Source: Chloroflexota bacterium (GTDB lineage: Bacteria; Chloroflexota; Anaerolineae; Aggregatilineales; Phototrophicaceae). Taken from it: a stretch of 62,351 nucleotides of DNA. Position 1 is the stretch's first letter. Every line of letters starts with the position of its first letter. The stretch is taken from NCBI GenBank assembly GCA_011525385.1, contig WTGF01000017.1:1-62351 (forward strand). Reading direction: 5' to 3'. The notes under the pieces were generated by a model. The model worked only from the letters and a program-made list of their open reading frames with translations. It did no database searches and had not been told where the DNA came from. Both the position numbers and the translations under genes were made by a program. Shown here one piece after another: positions 16,701 through 24,480 of this stretch.

Positions 16701-18278
16701 ATGGGATTGACAGGAAAAAACTACATCGCCGGCGAAACTTCGGCGGAGGGTTCCGAAGTCTTTTACAGCGTGGATCCGCGCAGCAAAGCGACGGGCGATT
16801 TGCCCTTTTACAACGCTACGGAAGCCGAGGTCGACCGCGCGGTCGCGGCCGCGGTTTCCGCCTTTGAAGATGTGCGCAACTACTCGTCAAGCAGAATCGC
16901 CGATTTCCTGGATGAGATCGCAACTCGGATTGAGGCCCTCGGCGACGAATTGCTGCATACCGCCGACCGCGAGACAGGATTGGGTCTGCCGCGCCTGACC
17001 GGCGAGCGCGAGCGCACCACCGGGCAGATCCGCGCCTTCGCGTCGCTATTGCGCGAGGGCGATTATCTGCGCGCCATCATCAACAGTGAGAGCCCCGGAC
17101 AACCTTCCGTGCGACAGATGCAGTTCCCGGTCGGTCCCGTGGCGATATTCGCGGCCAGCAACTTCCCCTTCGCTTTCGCCGTCCCGGGTGGCGACACTGC
17201 TTCGGCAATCGCTGCCGGCTGCCCGGTCGTGGTCAAGGCGCATCCCGGCCATCCTGCCACATCGGAGCTGTTCGCGCTGGCATTTTCGGCGGCTGTCGAA
17301 GCGCAGGGCTTCCCAGCTGGCATGTTTTCCATGGTCCAGGGCAGCGGCATCGACGTCGGTCAATGGCTGGTGGCCAACGATGGTATCGAAGCGGTGGGTT
17401 TCACCGGCTCCTTGCGCGGGGGACGCGCCATCTATGATGCGGCAGCCGCTCGTCCGCGCCCGATTCCGGTTTACGCCGAGATGGGCAGCGTCAATCCGGT
17501 GCTGATCACGCAAAGCGCGCTGGCAAACCGCGCCGATGACATCGCCGATGGCTTGGTGGGTTCAATCACGCTGGGCACGGGACAATTCTGCACCAACCCG
17601 GGATTGATCTTGCTGGAAGACAGCCCGGCCTCGCAGGACTTCATCGCGGCGGTGACCGACAAGATGAACGTGGCGCCGGAGGGCGTGCTGCTCAACGCGG
17701 CCATTGAGCAGGGGCTGCAAAGCGCTGTTAGCCAAACACGGGACAATCCCAATATCAGCCTCTTGACCGGCGGCGAAGCCGTCGCGGACAGCGATTCCTT
17801 CTGCTTCCGCAACACGGTCATGCAGACGACCGCCTCCGCCATCCGCGCCGACGACGCCTTGCAAGTCGAGCATTTCGGACCGGTGACGCTCTTCGTGCTC
17901 TGCGAGGATGGCGACGACCTGCGCGAGACTGTCAATGCGCTGGAGGGCAATCTGACCAGTACCGTGCACGCCGAGCAAGATGAACTGGAGAGCATCGGCG
18001 ATTTGCTGCACCAACTGCGCGAGAAAGCGGGCCGCGTGATCTGGAACGGCTTCCCGACCGGCGTCGCCGTCATACCGGCCATGCAGCACGGCGGACCCTA
18101 CCCCGCGACCACCGCGCCCAGCACGACCTCGGTGGGCATGAACGCCATCTACCGCTTCATGCGTCCCATCGCCTTCCAGAATGTGCCGGACGCGCTGCTG
18201 CCGGATCCCTTGAAAGACGCCAATCCGCTGGGGATCACGCGGCTGGTGGATGGGGTGAATAGGGACGGGGCGCTTTGA
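16701..18278 (+). CDS. Aldehyde dehydrogenase, 2,5-dioxopentanoate (KGSA) type
   Basis: NADP-linked oxidation of an aldehyde, most likely 2-oxoglutarate semialdehyde to 2-oxoglutarate. ATG 16701 is preceded by AAGGAT. The 525-residue product has Asn154 in ASNFPFA, Lys179 in VVKAHPGHP, general base Glu260 in YAEMGSVNP and nucleophile Cys297 in GTGQFCTNPG. The AEMGSVNP and HPGHP motifs are those of the long KGSA dehydrogenase subgroup rather than of betaine or succinate-semialdehyde enzymes. Being 10 bases behind the DapA-family gene supports the last two steps of a non-phosphorylated sugar-acid pathway. Confidence 0.9.
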   Translation: MGLTGKNYIAGETSAEGSEVFYSVDPRSKATGDLPFYNATEAEVDRAVAAAVSAFEDVRNYSSSRIADFLDEIATRIEALGDELLHTADRETGLGLPRLTGERERTTGQIRAFASLLREGDYLRAIINSESPGQPSVRQMQFPVGPVAIFAASNFPFAFAVPGGDTASAIAAGCPVVVKAHPGHPATSELFALAFSAAVEAQGFPAGMFSMVQGSGIDVGQWLVANDGIEAVGFTGSLRGGRAIYDAAAARPRPIPVYAEMGSVNPVLITQSALANRADDIADGLVGSITLGTGQFCTNPGLILLEDSPASQDFIAAVTDKMNVAPEGVLLNAAIEQGLQSAVSQTRDNPNISLLTGGEAVADSDSFCFRNTVMQTTASAIRADDALQVEHFGPVTLFVLCEDGDDLRETVNALEGNLTSTVHAEQDELESIGDLLHQLREKAGRVIWNGFPTGVAVIPAMQHGGPYPATTAPSTTSVGMNAIYRFMRPIAFQNVPDALLPDPLKDANPLGITRLVDGVNRDGAL

Positions 18279-18293
18279 TACTTCAAAACAGAA

Positions 18294-18317
18294 CAGCCCC
18301 ATCTTCTGATGAGGCTG
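18294..18317 (-). terminator. Hairpin between converging genes
   Basis: CAGCCCCATC-TTCT-GATGAGGCTG, a 10-pair stem with one C-A mismatch. On the minus strand it is followed by TTCTGTTTTG, so it best serves the coiled-coil gene at 18341-18667, but it also ends the aldehyde dehydrogenase transcript region. A similar hairpin is at 18876-18897. Confidence 0.5.
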
Positions 18318-18340
18318 CATTCCCGCTCGGTTTCCGATAA

Positions 18341-18667
18341 TTATTTCAAGACCGCCACTAGCACTGCGACGATACTGATGAGAAAGGGCAGCGCGTACTT
18401 CAGCGCGTCCGCCGCGCCTCGAAAGCGGCTGTCCTGCTCGCGCAGGTCGCGGATTTCTTCGCTCTGTTTGTTCAGCGCCTCGCTGAATTTGTCGAAGGTT
18501 GCGCGGAACTCTTCCGTCTGCGCCCGAATCGCACTCTGGATCGCACTTTGAACGTATTCCATGATTTCGGCTTTGAATTCCGCCAAGTCGGCTTTCGTGG
18601 CCAGGGATTTCATCTCGCCTTCAATGGTTGAAATCCGTCTTTCGTGATCGTTTATTTGTTCTGCCAT
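18341..18667 (-). CDS. Coiled-coil protein with C-terminal membrane anchor
   Basis: A 108-residue protein: a long amphipathic helix with heptad spacing (HERRISTIEGEMKSLATKAD, then further heptads through about residue 75) and a C-terminal hydrophobic span LKYALPFLISIVAVLVAVLK. This is the layout of tail-anchored coiled-coil proteins such as XhlA-like or CCDC90-like families. ATG 18667 has AAGGA 7 bases upstream; an in-frame ATG 8 codons earlier has no better site. No neighbour suggests a role. It probably sits on the membrane as an oligomer, but the function is not recognised. Confidence 0.7.
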   Translation of the reverse strand: MAEQINDHERRISTIEGEMKSLATKADLAEFKAEIMEYVQSAIQSAIRAQTEEFRATFDKFSEALNKQSEEIRDLREQDSRFRGAADALKYALPFLISIVAVLVAVLK

Positions 18668-18875
18668 GACGTGGTCCTTGTTTTTCTTCAATGATTGAGT
18701 ATTAAGGTATCTTCAACTGTCGTAGTTTCGTCAACGTTTATCCCCGCGATTGCGCTCTGATTATGCCCGACTTTTGGTGAAAAGTCAACCATTACAAAAC
18801 GTTTCGCTAACCTGTTTTTCCTCCAGTGTTTAGACCGATCGTGACACTAACTCCGAAGTCATAACCGACGCAAAC

Positions 18876-18897
18876 AGCCCCGTCAAATGACGAGGCT
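18876..18897 (-). terminator. Hairpin downstream of BMP binding-protein gene
   Basis: AGCC-C-CGTCA-AA-TGACG-A-GGCT, a 9-pair stem with a C-A mismatch, 30 bases beyond the stop of the minus-strand gene at 18927. The trailing T-run is weak. The rest of the gap 18668-18926 shows no gene. Confidence 0.4.
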
Positions 18898-18926
18898 CTT
18901 CCTTTCCTTGAGGACGGCGACTTACA

Positions 18927-20000
18927 CTAGTCGCTCGATTCCTCTTCTTCCTCGTCCATCATCTCTTCATCTTCCAGCAGATCGCCCGTGAGCAGGTTGA
19001 CCCCGGTTTCGATCTCGCCGGCGATGAGCATGGCGCTGACCTCCGCGGTCTTCCCCCAGACGGACATGTCGAGGTCGGATTCATGCGGCGGCGCCAGGCC
19101 GACGCCGTTCATGGCCGCGTCCAGCAAGAAGACGCCGCCACCGGGGAATTCTTCCATATTGCCTTCCGCCAGCATCGCCGCCATCTGATAGACGCCTTCA
19201 TCGACCCGTTTGAGGGCGCTGGAAATGATGAACTCCGAGCCCGGCGTTTCGCCCGCGCCGAAGCTGGTGATCCATTCGTCTTTGTCCACGCCGATGACGT
19301 ATACGCCTTCTTGCGCGCCGGCCAGGATGGCGCCGGTGCCGGTGGGTCCGCCGCCGCCGAAGAGCACGGAGGCGCCTTCGCCGATGAATTGCAGCGCCGC
19401 CGATGCGCCGCGGTCGGGCGCGATGAAGCTGTCGATATAGACGCCGAGGATCTTCAGATCGGGATTGACATAGCGGGCGCCTTGTTCATATCCGTTTCGG
19501 AAGCGCTTGACCGGTGGTATGTCGATGCCGTAGACGCCAGCGATGATATCCGATCCCAGCCACTCGGCCGTGTAGGCGGCCAATACGCCGGTCATGAAGC
19601 CGGATTGGTCTTCGCGGAATTGGATGCCGACGTAATTCGGGGGACCATCCAGCACGAACTGGTCGACGCCCAGGAAGTATACATCCTCGTTGGCTTCGGC
19701 TGCCTGCCAGGTGGCGTCGGCGATCAGGAAGCCCACGGTGATGATGACCTCGAAGCCCTCGTCAATGCAAGTCTGGATATTGGCTTCGTAGTCGGTTTCG
19801 GCCTGCGTCTCGATGAACTTGTATTCCATGTCGTATTCATCGGCGGCCAATTGCGCGCCTTCGTGCGCCGACTGATTGAAGGTGCCGTCGTTGACGCGAC
19901 CGAGGTCGGTCACCAGGCACAAGGTCTCCGCCCCTTCATGCGCCAGGCCAGCCGGCGCCAGCAAGAGGGTGACGCAAACGAGAATAATCAAATGCTTCAT
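18927..20000 (-). CDS. BMP-family ABC substrate-binding protein (copy B)
   Basis: Periplasmic or surface binding protein of the Med/PnrA (BMP) family, which binds nucleosides or similar ligands. The 357-residue product has a signal peptide (MKHLIILVCVTLLLAPAGLA) without a lipobox cysteine. The family start LCLVTDLGRVNDGTFNQSAH follows, with FLIADATW and PTGTGAILAGAQEG further in, and the C-terminus ends in a very acidic tail (DEEEEESS). It is highly similar along its whole length to the next gene (20136-21215), so the pair arose by tandem duplication. No permease is adjacent; the importer at 3761-8837 lacks a binding protein and is the natural partner, by inference. Confidence 0.93.
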   Translation of the reverse strand: MKHLIILVCVTLLLAPAGLAHEGAETLCLVTDLGRVNDGTFNQSAHEGAQLAADEYDMEYKFIETQAETDYEANIQTCIDEGFEVIITVGFLIADATWQAAEANEDVYFLGVDQFVLDGPPNYVGIQFREDQSGFMTGVLAAYTAEWLGSDIIAGVYGIDIPPVKRFRNGYEQGARYVNPDLKILGVYIDSFIAPDRGASAALQFIGEGASVLFGGGGPTGTGAILAGAQEGVYVIGVDKDEWITSFGAGETPGSEFIISSALKRVDEGVYQMAAMLAEGNMEEFPGGGVFLLDAAMNGVGLAPPHESDLDMSVWGKTAEVSAMLIAGEIETGVNLLTGDLLEDEEMMDEEEEESSD

Positions 20001-20031
20001 TTTCTTTCTCCTTCAAACGCTCGTTGCGGTT

Positions 20032-20037
20032 AGTGTA
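20032..20037 (-). promoter_or_regulatory. Possible extended -10 promoter of the copy B gene
   Basis: On the minus strand TGTTACACT, an extended -10 (TGn then TACACT), lies about 32 bases before the ATG and just after the terminator of the upstream copy. This would let the second binding protein be transcribed on its own. The -35 region is not convincing. Confidence 0.35.
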
Positions 20038-20053
20038 ACACAGTTGCCGAATC

Positions 20054-20093
20054 AAAAAGGGACCTGCTGCGCCCCTTGTACGAAGCAGGTCCC
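20054..20093 (-). terminator. Intrinsic terminator between tandem binding-protein genes
   Basis: On the minus strand GGGACCTGCT pairs with AGCAGGTCCC around a 15-base loop and is followed directly by TTTTT. It lies 42 bases after the stop of the 20136-21215 gene, a textbook position, so the two duplicated genes seem to be separate transcription units. Confidence 0.85.
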
Positions 20094-20135
20094 AAATCAG
20101 ATTGGACGGCTGAAATCCTCGCCGAGAAGACGAAT

Positions 20136-21215
20136 TCAGTCTTCGTCTTCTTCCTGGCTTGCGTCCTCCATCATGTCTTCCATCAGATCGCCGGAAATCA
20201 CATCAACGCCGGTGCTGACCTCGCCGTCGATCATCAACTGCGTGACTTCGGCGACCATGTCAAAGAAGGCTTCGTCGATATCGGCTTCGTGTTGCTCGGC
20301 CAGGCCAACGCCGTTCAGGGTGACGTCCATCAAGTAGACGCCGCCGCCGGGGAAGCTCTCCATATCGGCTTCCGCCAGTGCCGCAACCATATCGTAAACG
20401 CCTTGATCAACGCGCTTCATCGCGCTCGATATGATGTATTCGGATCCGGGCGTCTCGCCACTGCCGAAGCTCGTGACCCATTCGTCTTGATCGACGCCGA
20501 TGACATAGATTTCCTGTTGCGCGGCCGCCAAAATGCCGCCGGTACCCGTGGGACCGCCCGCGCCAAAGATGACCGACGCGCCCTCGCCGATGAATTGTTC
20601 GGCTGCCGATGCGCCGCGGTCGGGTGCGACAAAGTTATCGATATAGACGCCCAGCAGGTTGATATCCGGGTTGATGTAACGCGCGCCTTGTTCAAAGCCG
20701 TTGCGAAACTTCTTGACCGGCGGGATGTCGATGCCGTAGACGCCAGCGATGGTATCCGACCCGACAGAACCCGCCACCTGCGCCGCCAATACACCCGCCA
20801 GGAAGCCGGATTGATCTTCGCGGAATTGAATGCCGACGTAATTCGGGGGACCATCCAGCACGAACTGGTCGACGCCGAGGAAGTAAACATCCTCGTTGGC
20901 TTCGGCGGCAGCCCAGGTACTGTCCGCGATCAGGAAGCCGACTGTCACGATCACTTCAAAACCTTCATCAATGCAAGTCTGGATGTTGGCTTCATAGTCC
21001 GTCTCGGCTTGTGTCTCGATGAACTTGTATTCCAGGTCATATTCGTCGGCTGCGCCGGTGGCGCCCTCGTGAGCGAATTGATTGAAGGTGCCGTCGTTGA
21101 CGCGGCCCAGGTCCGTGACCAGGCACAAGGTTTCAACGCCGTCTTGCGCCAAAGCCAAAGGCGCGGCCGTTAGCAAAAGCAATGCCAGGCTGAGAACACC
21201 CATGAACGTTTTCAT
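20136..21215 (-). CDS. BMP-family ABC substrate-binding protein (copy A)
   Basis: The 359-residue paralogue of 18927-20000, same Med/PnrA family. The signal peptide MKTFMGVLSLALLLLTAAPL ends at an Ala-Leu-Ala site with no lipobox, so the mature protein is probably soluble in the envelope or held by the acidic tail (SQEEDED). The conserved core LCLVTDLGRVNDGTFNQFAH and the ligand loops are nearly identical to the paralogue. Differences cluster in the tail and in exposed segments such as AAQVAGSVGSDTIAG versus AAYTAEWLGSDIIAG. TTTCTCC complement before the ATG gives a good ribosome-binding site. An intrinsic terminator follows. Likely ligand is a nucleoside-like molecule. Confidence 0.93.
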   Translation of the reverse strand: MKTFMGVLSLALLLLTAAPLALAQDGVETLCLVTDLGRVNDGTFNQFAHEGATGAADEYDLEYKFIETQAETDYEANIQTCIDEGFEVIVTVGFLIADSTWAAAEANEDVYFLGVDQFVLDGPPNYVGIQFREDQSGFLAGVLAAQVAGSVGSDTIAGVYGIDIPPVKKFRNGFEQGARYINPDINLLGVYIDNFVAPDRGASAAEQFIGEGASVIFGAGGPTGTGGILAAAQQEIYVIGVDQDEWVTSFGSGETPGSEYIISSAMKRVDQGVYDMVAALAEADMESFPGGGVYLMDVTLNGVGLAEQHEADIDEAFFDMVAEVTQLMIDGEVSTGVDVISGDLMEDMMEDASQEEDED

Positions 21216-21326
21216 TTGTTTTTTCTCCTGAATCGACTTATTGGGACGTTTAGATGCCTGCGTTTACTTTACTATTTTGAAGCGCCGTTTACAACGCCGC
21301 CCTGAATTAGGAAGTGGGGTAGTGTG

Positions 21327-21400
21327 TCCTTTTCGCTTGAAATACGCTTAGCCAGTCCTCGACATGAGATCTTTAACCCAAAACACATATGATTTGCTAT
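21327..21400. repeat. Dispersed repeat, copy 1 of 2
   Basis: About 74 bases starting TCCTTTTCGCTTGAAATACG and including CAGTCCTCGACATGAGA and AACCCAAAA; it matches 46384-46455 at most positions. It lies in the 371-base gap 21216-21586, between the BMP gene start and the response-regulator gene. The rest of the gap holds a weak -10 (TACAAT at 21544-21549) for the regulator and no gene. Confidence 0.65.
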
Positions 21401-21586
21401 GCGCGACCCGGGGTCCGTGTCGAATGGACATTAATCCAGCAAACTGTTGCCGCTCGGCGGCTGTGGTGAATCCCTTCCAGCCACCACAGATTCGATACGC
21501 GACCGCTCTCCGTTCATATTTTTTTCAGATTTGCCAGGTACGTTACAATAAGAACGCGACAATTGGAGAGGCATAGCAAGAGAAAG

Positions 21587-22324
21587 ATGTCAAAACAACG
21601 CAATATTCTCGTCGTCGATGACGAGCGTACGATCCGCGAAGTCGTGCGCCGCTACCTGGAGCTGGAAGGCTATCTCGTCACGGAAGCCGAGACCGGTCCA
21701 CAGGCTTTGTCTATCTTGCAAGGGCAGACGCCGGACCTGATCGTGCTGGATATCATGCTGCCCGGCGTCGATGGCTTTTCCATCACGCGGCGCCTGCGCC
21801 ATCCATCGGAATTCAACCCGCTGCGTATTGAAGGCGACATCCCGATCATATTGCTGACCGCGCGGGGCAACGAAGTGGATCGCATCGCCGGGCTGGAATT
21901 GGGCGCTGACGATTATGTCACCAAACCCTTCAGTCCCCGCGAGTTGGTGGCGCGGGTCAAGACGGTGTTGCGCCGCAGCGCGACGGCCGCAGTCGAAAGC
22001 GAGGCGCCGGTCGCCTCCGGCAAGCTGCACCTCGATCCGCGCAGTCGCTCAGTCGAAGTCGCCGGGCGCCCGGTGACCCTGACAGCCAAGGAATTCGACT
22101 TGCTGTATTTCCTCATGCGGCACCCGCGCCAGGTTTTCAAGCGGCAGCAATTGCTGGACCAGGTCTGGGGATACGAATTCTATGGCGATGAAAGCACGGT
22201 GACAGTACACGTGCGGCGTCTGAGAGAAAAACTGGAAGCCAACCCCAGCAAGCCCGATTACATACGGACCGTTTGGGGCGTCGGCTACAAGTTCGAGGTC
22301 TCCCCAAGTCAAGAGGCGGAGTAA
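21587..22324 (+). CDS. OmpR/PhoB-family response regulator
   Basis: Two-component transcription regulator, 245 residues from ATG 21587 (AAGAGA upstream; a TTG 24 bases earlier is less likely). The receiver domain has acidic pair Asp11-Asp12 (VVDDE), phosphorylation site Asp55 in LDIMLPG and the conserved Lys in DDYVTKPF. It is lengthened by about ten residues (HPSEFNPLRIEGD) in the region after the fourth helix. The C-terminal winged helix (LTAKEFDLLYFLMRHPRQVF to YIRTVWGVGYKF) is the trans_reg_C type. The partner kinase starts 5 bases after the stop, so they are co-expressed. The signal and target genes are unknown. Confidence 0.95.
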   Translation: MSKQRNILVVDDERTIREVVRRYLELEGYLVTEAETGPQALSILQGQTPDLIVLDIMLPGVDGFSITRRLRHPSEFNPLRIEGDIPIILLTARGNEVDRIAGLELGADDYVTKPFSPRELVARVKTVLRRSATAAVESEAPVASGKLHLDPRSRSVEVAGRPVTLTAKEFDLLYFLMRHPRQVFKRQQLLDQVWGYEFYGDESTVTVHVRRLREKLEANPSKPDYIRTVWGVGYKFEVSPSQEAE

Positions 22325-22329
22325 AAGAG

Positions 22330-23598
22330 ATGCTACGAAGTTGGTCGCGGAATCCCCTGCTGATATTCATCATCGTCCTGGTCATACCTATCGCCGGCAC
22401 CTTGTTCAGCGGGTTGATCATGTTCGATCTGCCACAGAGCGATGTGCAGCAATTGGTCACCTTCATGACCTTCACCGGCATCTTGAGCTCTTCGCTGTCT
22501 TTCGCCTTTTATCGCCTGGGCGTTCTGGAGTGGTTTCGCAGCTTGCGCTGGACGATCTGGACCATGATCGCCCTGATGGTCGGGATGATCTTCCTCAACG
22601 TCTGGGTGATCGCGCGTTTCACCTTTAGAGAACAGCATTACTTGACTTTGACCTCGGTCTTGCTGGTCTTCGCCGGTTTGTCCGCGCTGACGATCGGTTT
22701 CTTCGCGTCCAAGACTATGACCGACCGCCTGAGCGAATTGACCGATGCCACGCAGTTGCTGGCGGGGGGCGATTTCTCCACGCGCTTGAAAATCTCGGGC
22801 AATGACGAAATCGCTCAGTTGGCAGCCACCTTTAATGCCATGGCCAAGAGCTTGGGTGAAGTCGACGACCAGAAACGCCAACTCGAACAGACGCGGCGTG
22901 ACTTGACAGCCTGGGTCTCGCACGATTTGCGCACGCCATTGACGTCCATGCGGGTTATGATCGAGGCCATGCTGGACGGGGTGGTCCAGGACAAGGAAAC
23001 GGTCCATCGCTACCTGGACAGCAGCCGCGCCGAGATCGAACATCTCGCCTATTTGATCGACGACCTCTTCGAATTGGCGCAGTTGGACGTGGGTCACTTG
23101 ACCATCAATATGCAGCAGGCGTCGATCAGCGATCTGATTTCCGATACCATGGGTAGCATGCAGCCCAAAGCCCGGCAGCATGGCATCATGCTCTTGGGCG
23201 AGGTGGCCGAAGACGTCGATATGATAGGCATGGCGCCGGACAAGATTCAACGCGTCTTGTCCAATCTGGTTGATAACGCCATCAAATATACCAGGGAGGG
23301 CGAGGCAGTCACGCTGCGCGCCTACCGCAGCGCGGACGATATTCGTATCGACATTCACAATAGCGGCTCGTACATCCCGCAGGATGTGCTGCCGCGCCTC
23401 TTCGAGAGCTTTTATCGCGGGGAAGGCTCGCGCATGCGGGGCGATGACGGGGCGCGCGGGACGGGCTTGGGCTTGGCGATCGCCCGCGGTTTCATCGAGG
23501 CGCACGGCGGCCGCATCTGGGCCAGCAGCGAAGAGGGGGCGGGCACGACTTTTAGCTTTACACTGCCGCAGTCGCTAGCAGGCGGAGACCGCAAATGA
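22330..23598 (+). CDS. Sensor histidine kinase with HAMP domain
   Basis: Membrane sensor partner of the preceding regulator, 422 residues from ATG 22330. Four hydrophobic spans (about 11-33, 43-62, 74-97, 104-126) precede a HAMP linker at about 128-180. The HisKA box WVSHDLRTPLTSMR has His198, and the ATPase domain has the N box NLVDNAIKY at 312-320 and the glycine box GARGTGLGLAIARG. There is no sizeable extracellular domain, so it probably senses something within or near the membrane. Spacing of 5 bases to the regulator supports an operon. An orthologous system is not identified. Confidence 0.93.
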   Translation: MLRSWSRNPLLIFIIVLVIPIAGTLFSGLIMFDLPQSDVQQLVTFMTFTGILSSSLSFAFYRLGVLEWFRSLRWTIWTMIALMVGMIFLNVWVIARFTFREQHYLTLTSVLLVFAGLSALTIGFFASKTMTDRLSELTDATQLLAGGDFSTRLKISGNDEIAQLAATFNAMAKSLGEVDDQKRQLEQTRRDLTAWVSHDLRTPLTSMRVMIEAMLDGVVQDKETVHRYLDSSRAEIEHLAYLIDDLFELAQLDVGHLTINMQQASISDLISDTMGSMQPKARQHGIMLLGEVAEDVDMIGMAPDKIQRVLSNLVDNAIKYTREGEAVTLRAYRSADDIRIDIHNSGSYIPQDVLPRLFESFYRGEGSRMRGDDGARGTGLGLAIARGFIEAHGGRIWASSEEGAGTTFSFTLPQSLAGGDRK

Positions 23599-23632
23599 TG
23601 ATCAGGGGGCCAACGTTATGGGAAGGCGCATT

Positions 23633-24079
23633 TCATAGTTCAAGGTCGTCCAAGTGGAGGACATTTAAGTCGGTCGCACGTTTCATCGCTGCGTCATTGG
23701 TGAGAATCGTGTCGCAGTCCGTCGCAATAGCGGTAGCGACATGAATTGCATCCGGGGTGCGCAATGAATAGCGAGCGCGAATCGCGCCTGCTGTGATGGC
23801 AATTTCAGCCGTGATGGACACCAAGGTATAATCATCCCTGCTGACCAGAATATCGAGATACTCCTGCGCGAGATTCGTGTTGCCCATCTTCAGAGGCTGG
23901 ACCATGATTTCGGTTAAGGTCAAGACGGAAGTCAAAGCTTGCAGCGACGAAGTCTCTATGACATCAATGATCCGATCCATTTTCGCGATGTAACCGGAAT
24001 GCCCTTCAACCCAATAAATCAAGGGCGCGGTATCCAAGTAAATTTGACGCGCAGCCCGCAGTGCAATATCAAGGTTCAA
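23633..24079 (-). CDS. PIN-domain ribonuclease toxin (VapC-like)
   Basis: Toxin of a type II toxin-antitoxin pair; PIN-domain toxins cut RNA with Mg2+. The 148 residues contain all four acidic residues of the active site: Asp16 (YLDTAP), Glu57 (TLTEIMV), Asp110 (RTPDAIHVATA) and Asp129 (ILTNDAA). It overlaps the antitoxin gene by 4 bases (24076-24079), the classic translationally coupled layout. The pair lies between the two-component operon and zwf on the opposite strand, as an independent cassette. Family is clear, RNA target unknown. Confidence 0.9.
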   Translation of the reverse strand: MNLDIALRAARQIYLDTAPLIYWVEGHSGYIAKMDRIIDVIETSSLQALTSVLTLTEIMVQPLKMGNTNLAQEYLDILVSRDDYTLVSITAEIAITAGAIRARYSLRTPDAIHVATAIATDCDTILTNDAAMKRATDLNVLHLDDLEL

Positions 24080-24291
24080 CGATCACGATCCCATTCATCG
24101 CGCAGTTCATCAATGTAGGCTTTTACGTCAACTCCTTGCCAGATTTCCTTACCCTTGCCTCGAAGCTCGAACAAGCTTCGTTGAGGTTTGTTCTCTTCCA
24201 ATGCAATGAGGTCAATGAGGGAATTAACCAGTTCCTTGCGTTCCTCAAGGCTCAAAGCTTTAGCTTGTAGTAAGACTTCACTGACCGACAT
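24076..24291 (-). CDS. Antitoxin of the PIN toxin
   Basis: A 71-residue partner encoded directly before the PIN toxin. ATG 24291 has GGGAGA upstream; an earlier in-frame ATG is ignored because it lacks a site. The N-terminal helices SVSEVLLQAKALSLEERKEL and VNSLIDLIALEEN look like a dimerising DNA-binding part. The C-terminal part SLFELRGKGKEIWQGVDVKA then YIDELRDEWDRDR is the toxin-neutralising tail, a pattern common in Chloroflexota and cyanobacterial PIN modules. It probably represses its own promoter with the toxin. Confidence 0.85.
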   Translation of the reverse strand: MSVSEVLLQAKALSLEERKELVNSLIDLIALEENKPQRSLFELRGKGKEIWQGVDVKAYIDELRDEWDRDR

Positions 24292-24480
24292 GATGTTATT
24301 CTCCCGTTGCAGTTGCCGCAATTATAGCATTTCTATTGACGAATTCAGCTATGCGCTTGTCACGCGGAGCAATCGCCAACTGCGCGCTTCAAGATCGCCT
24401 TGTGGGCCAAGGGGCAGATTCGTTGCAAGCGCCAATATACGCTAGAATACGCGTGACTGATCAGGAGAACAGGATCGGCC

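Noticed and set aside
21364..21576. A 70-codon frame upstream of the response regulator
   Set aside because: It overlaps the dispersed repeat shared with 46384-46455 and is not conserved between the two copies.
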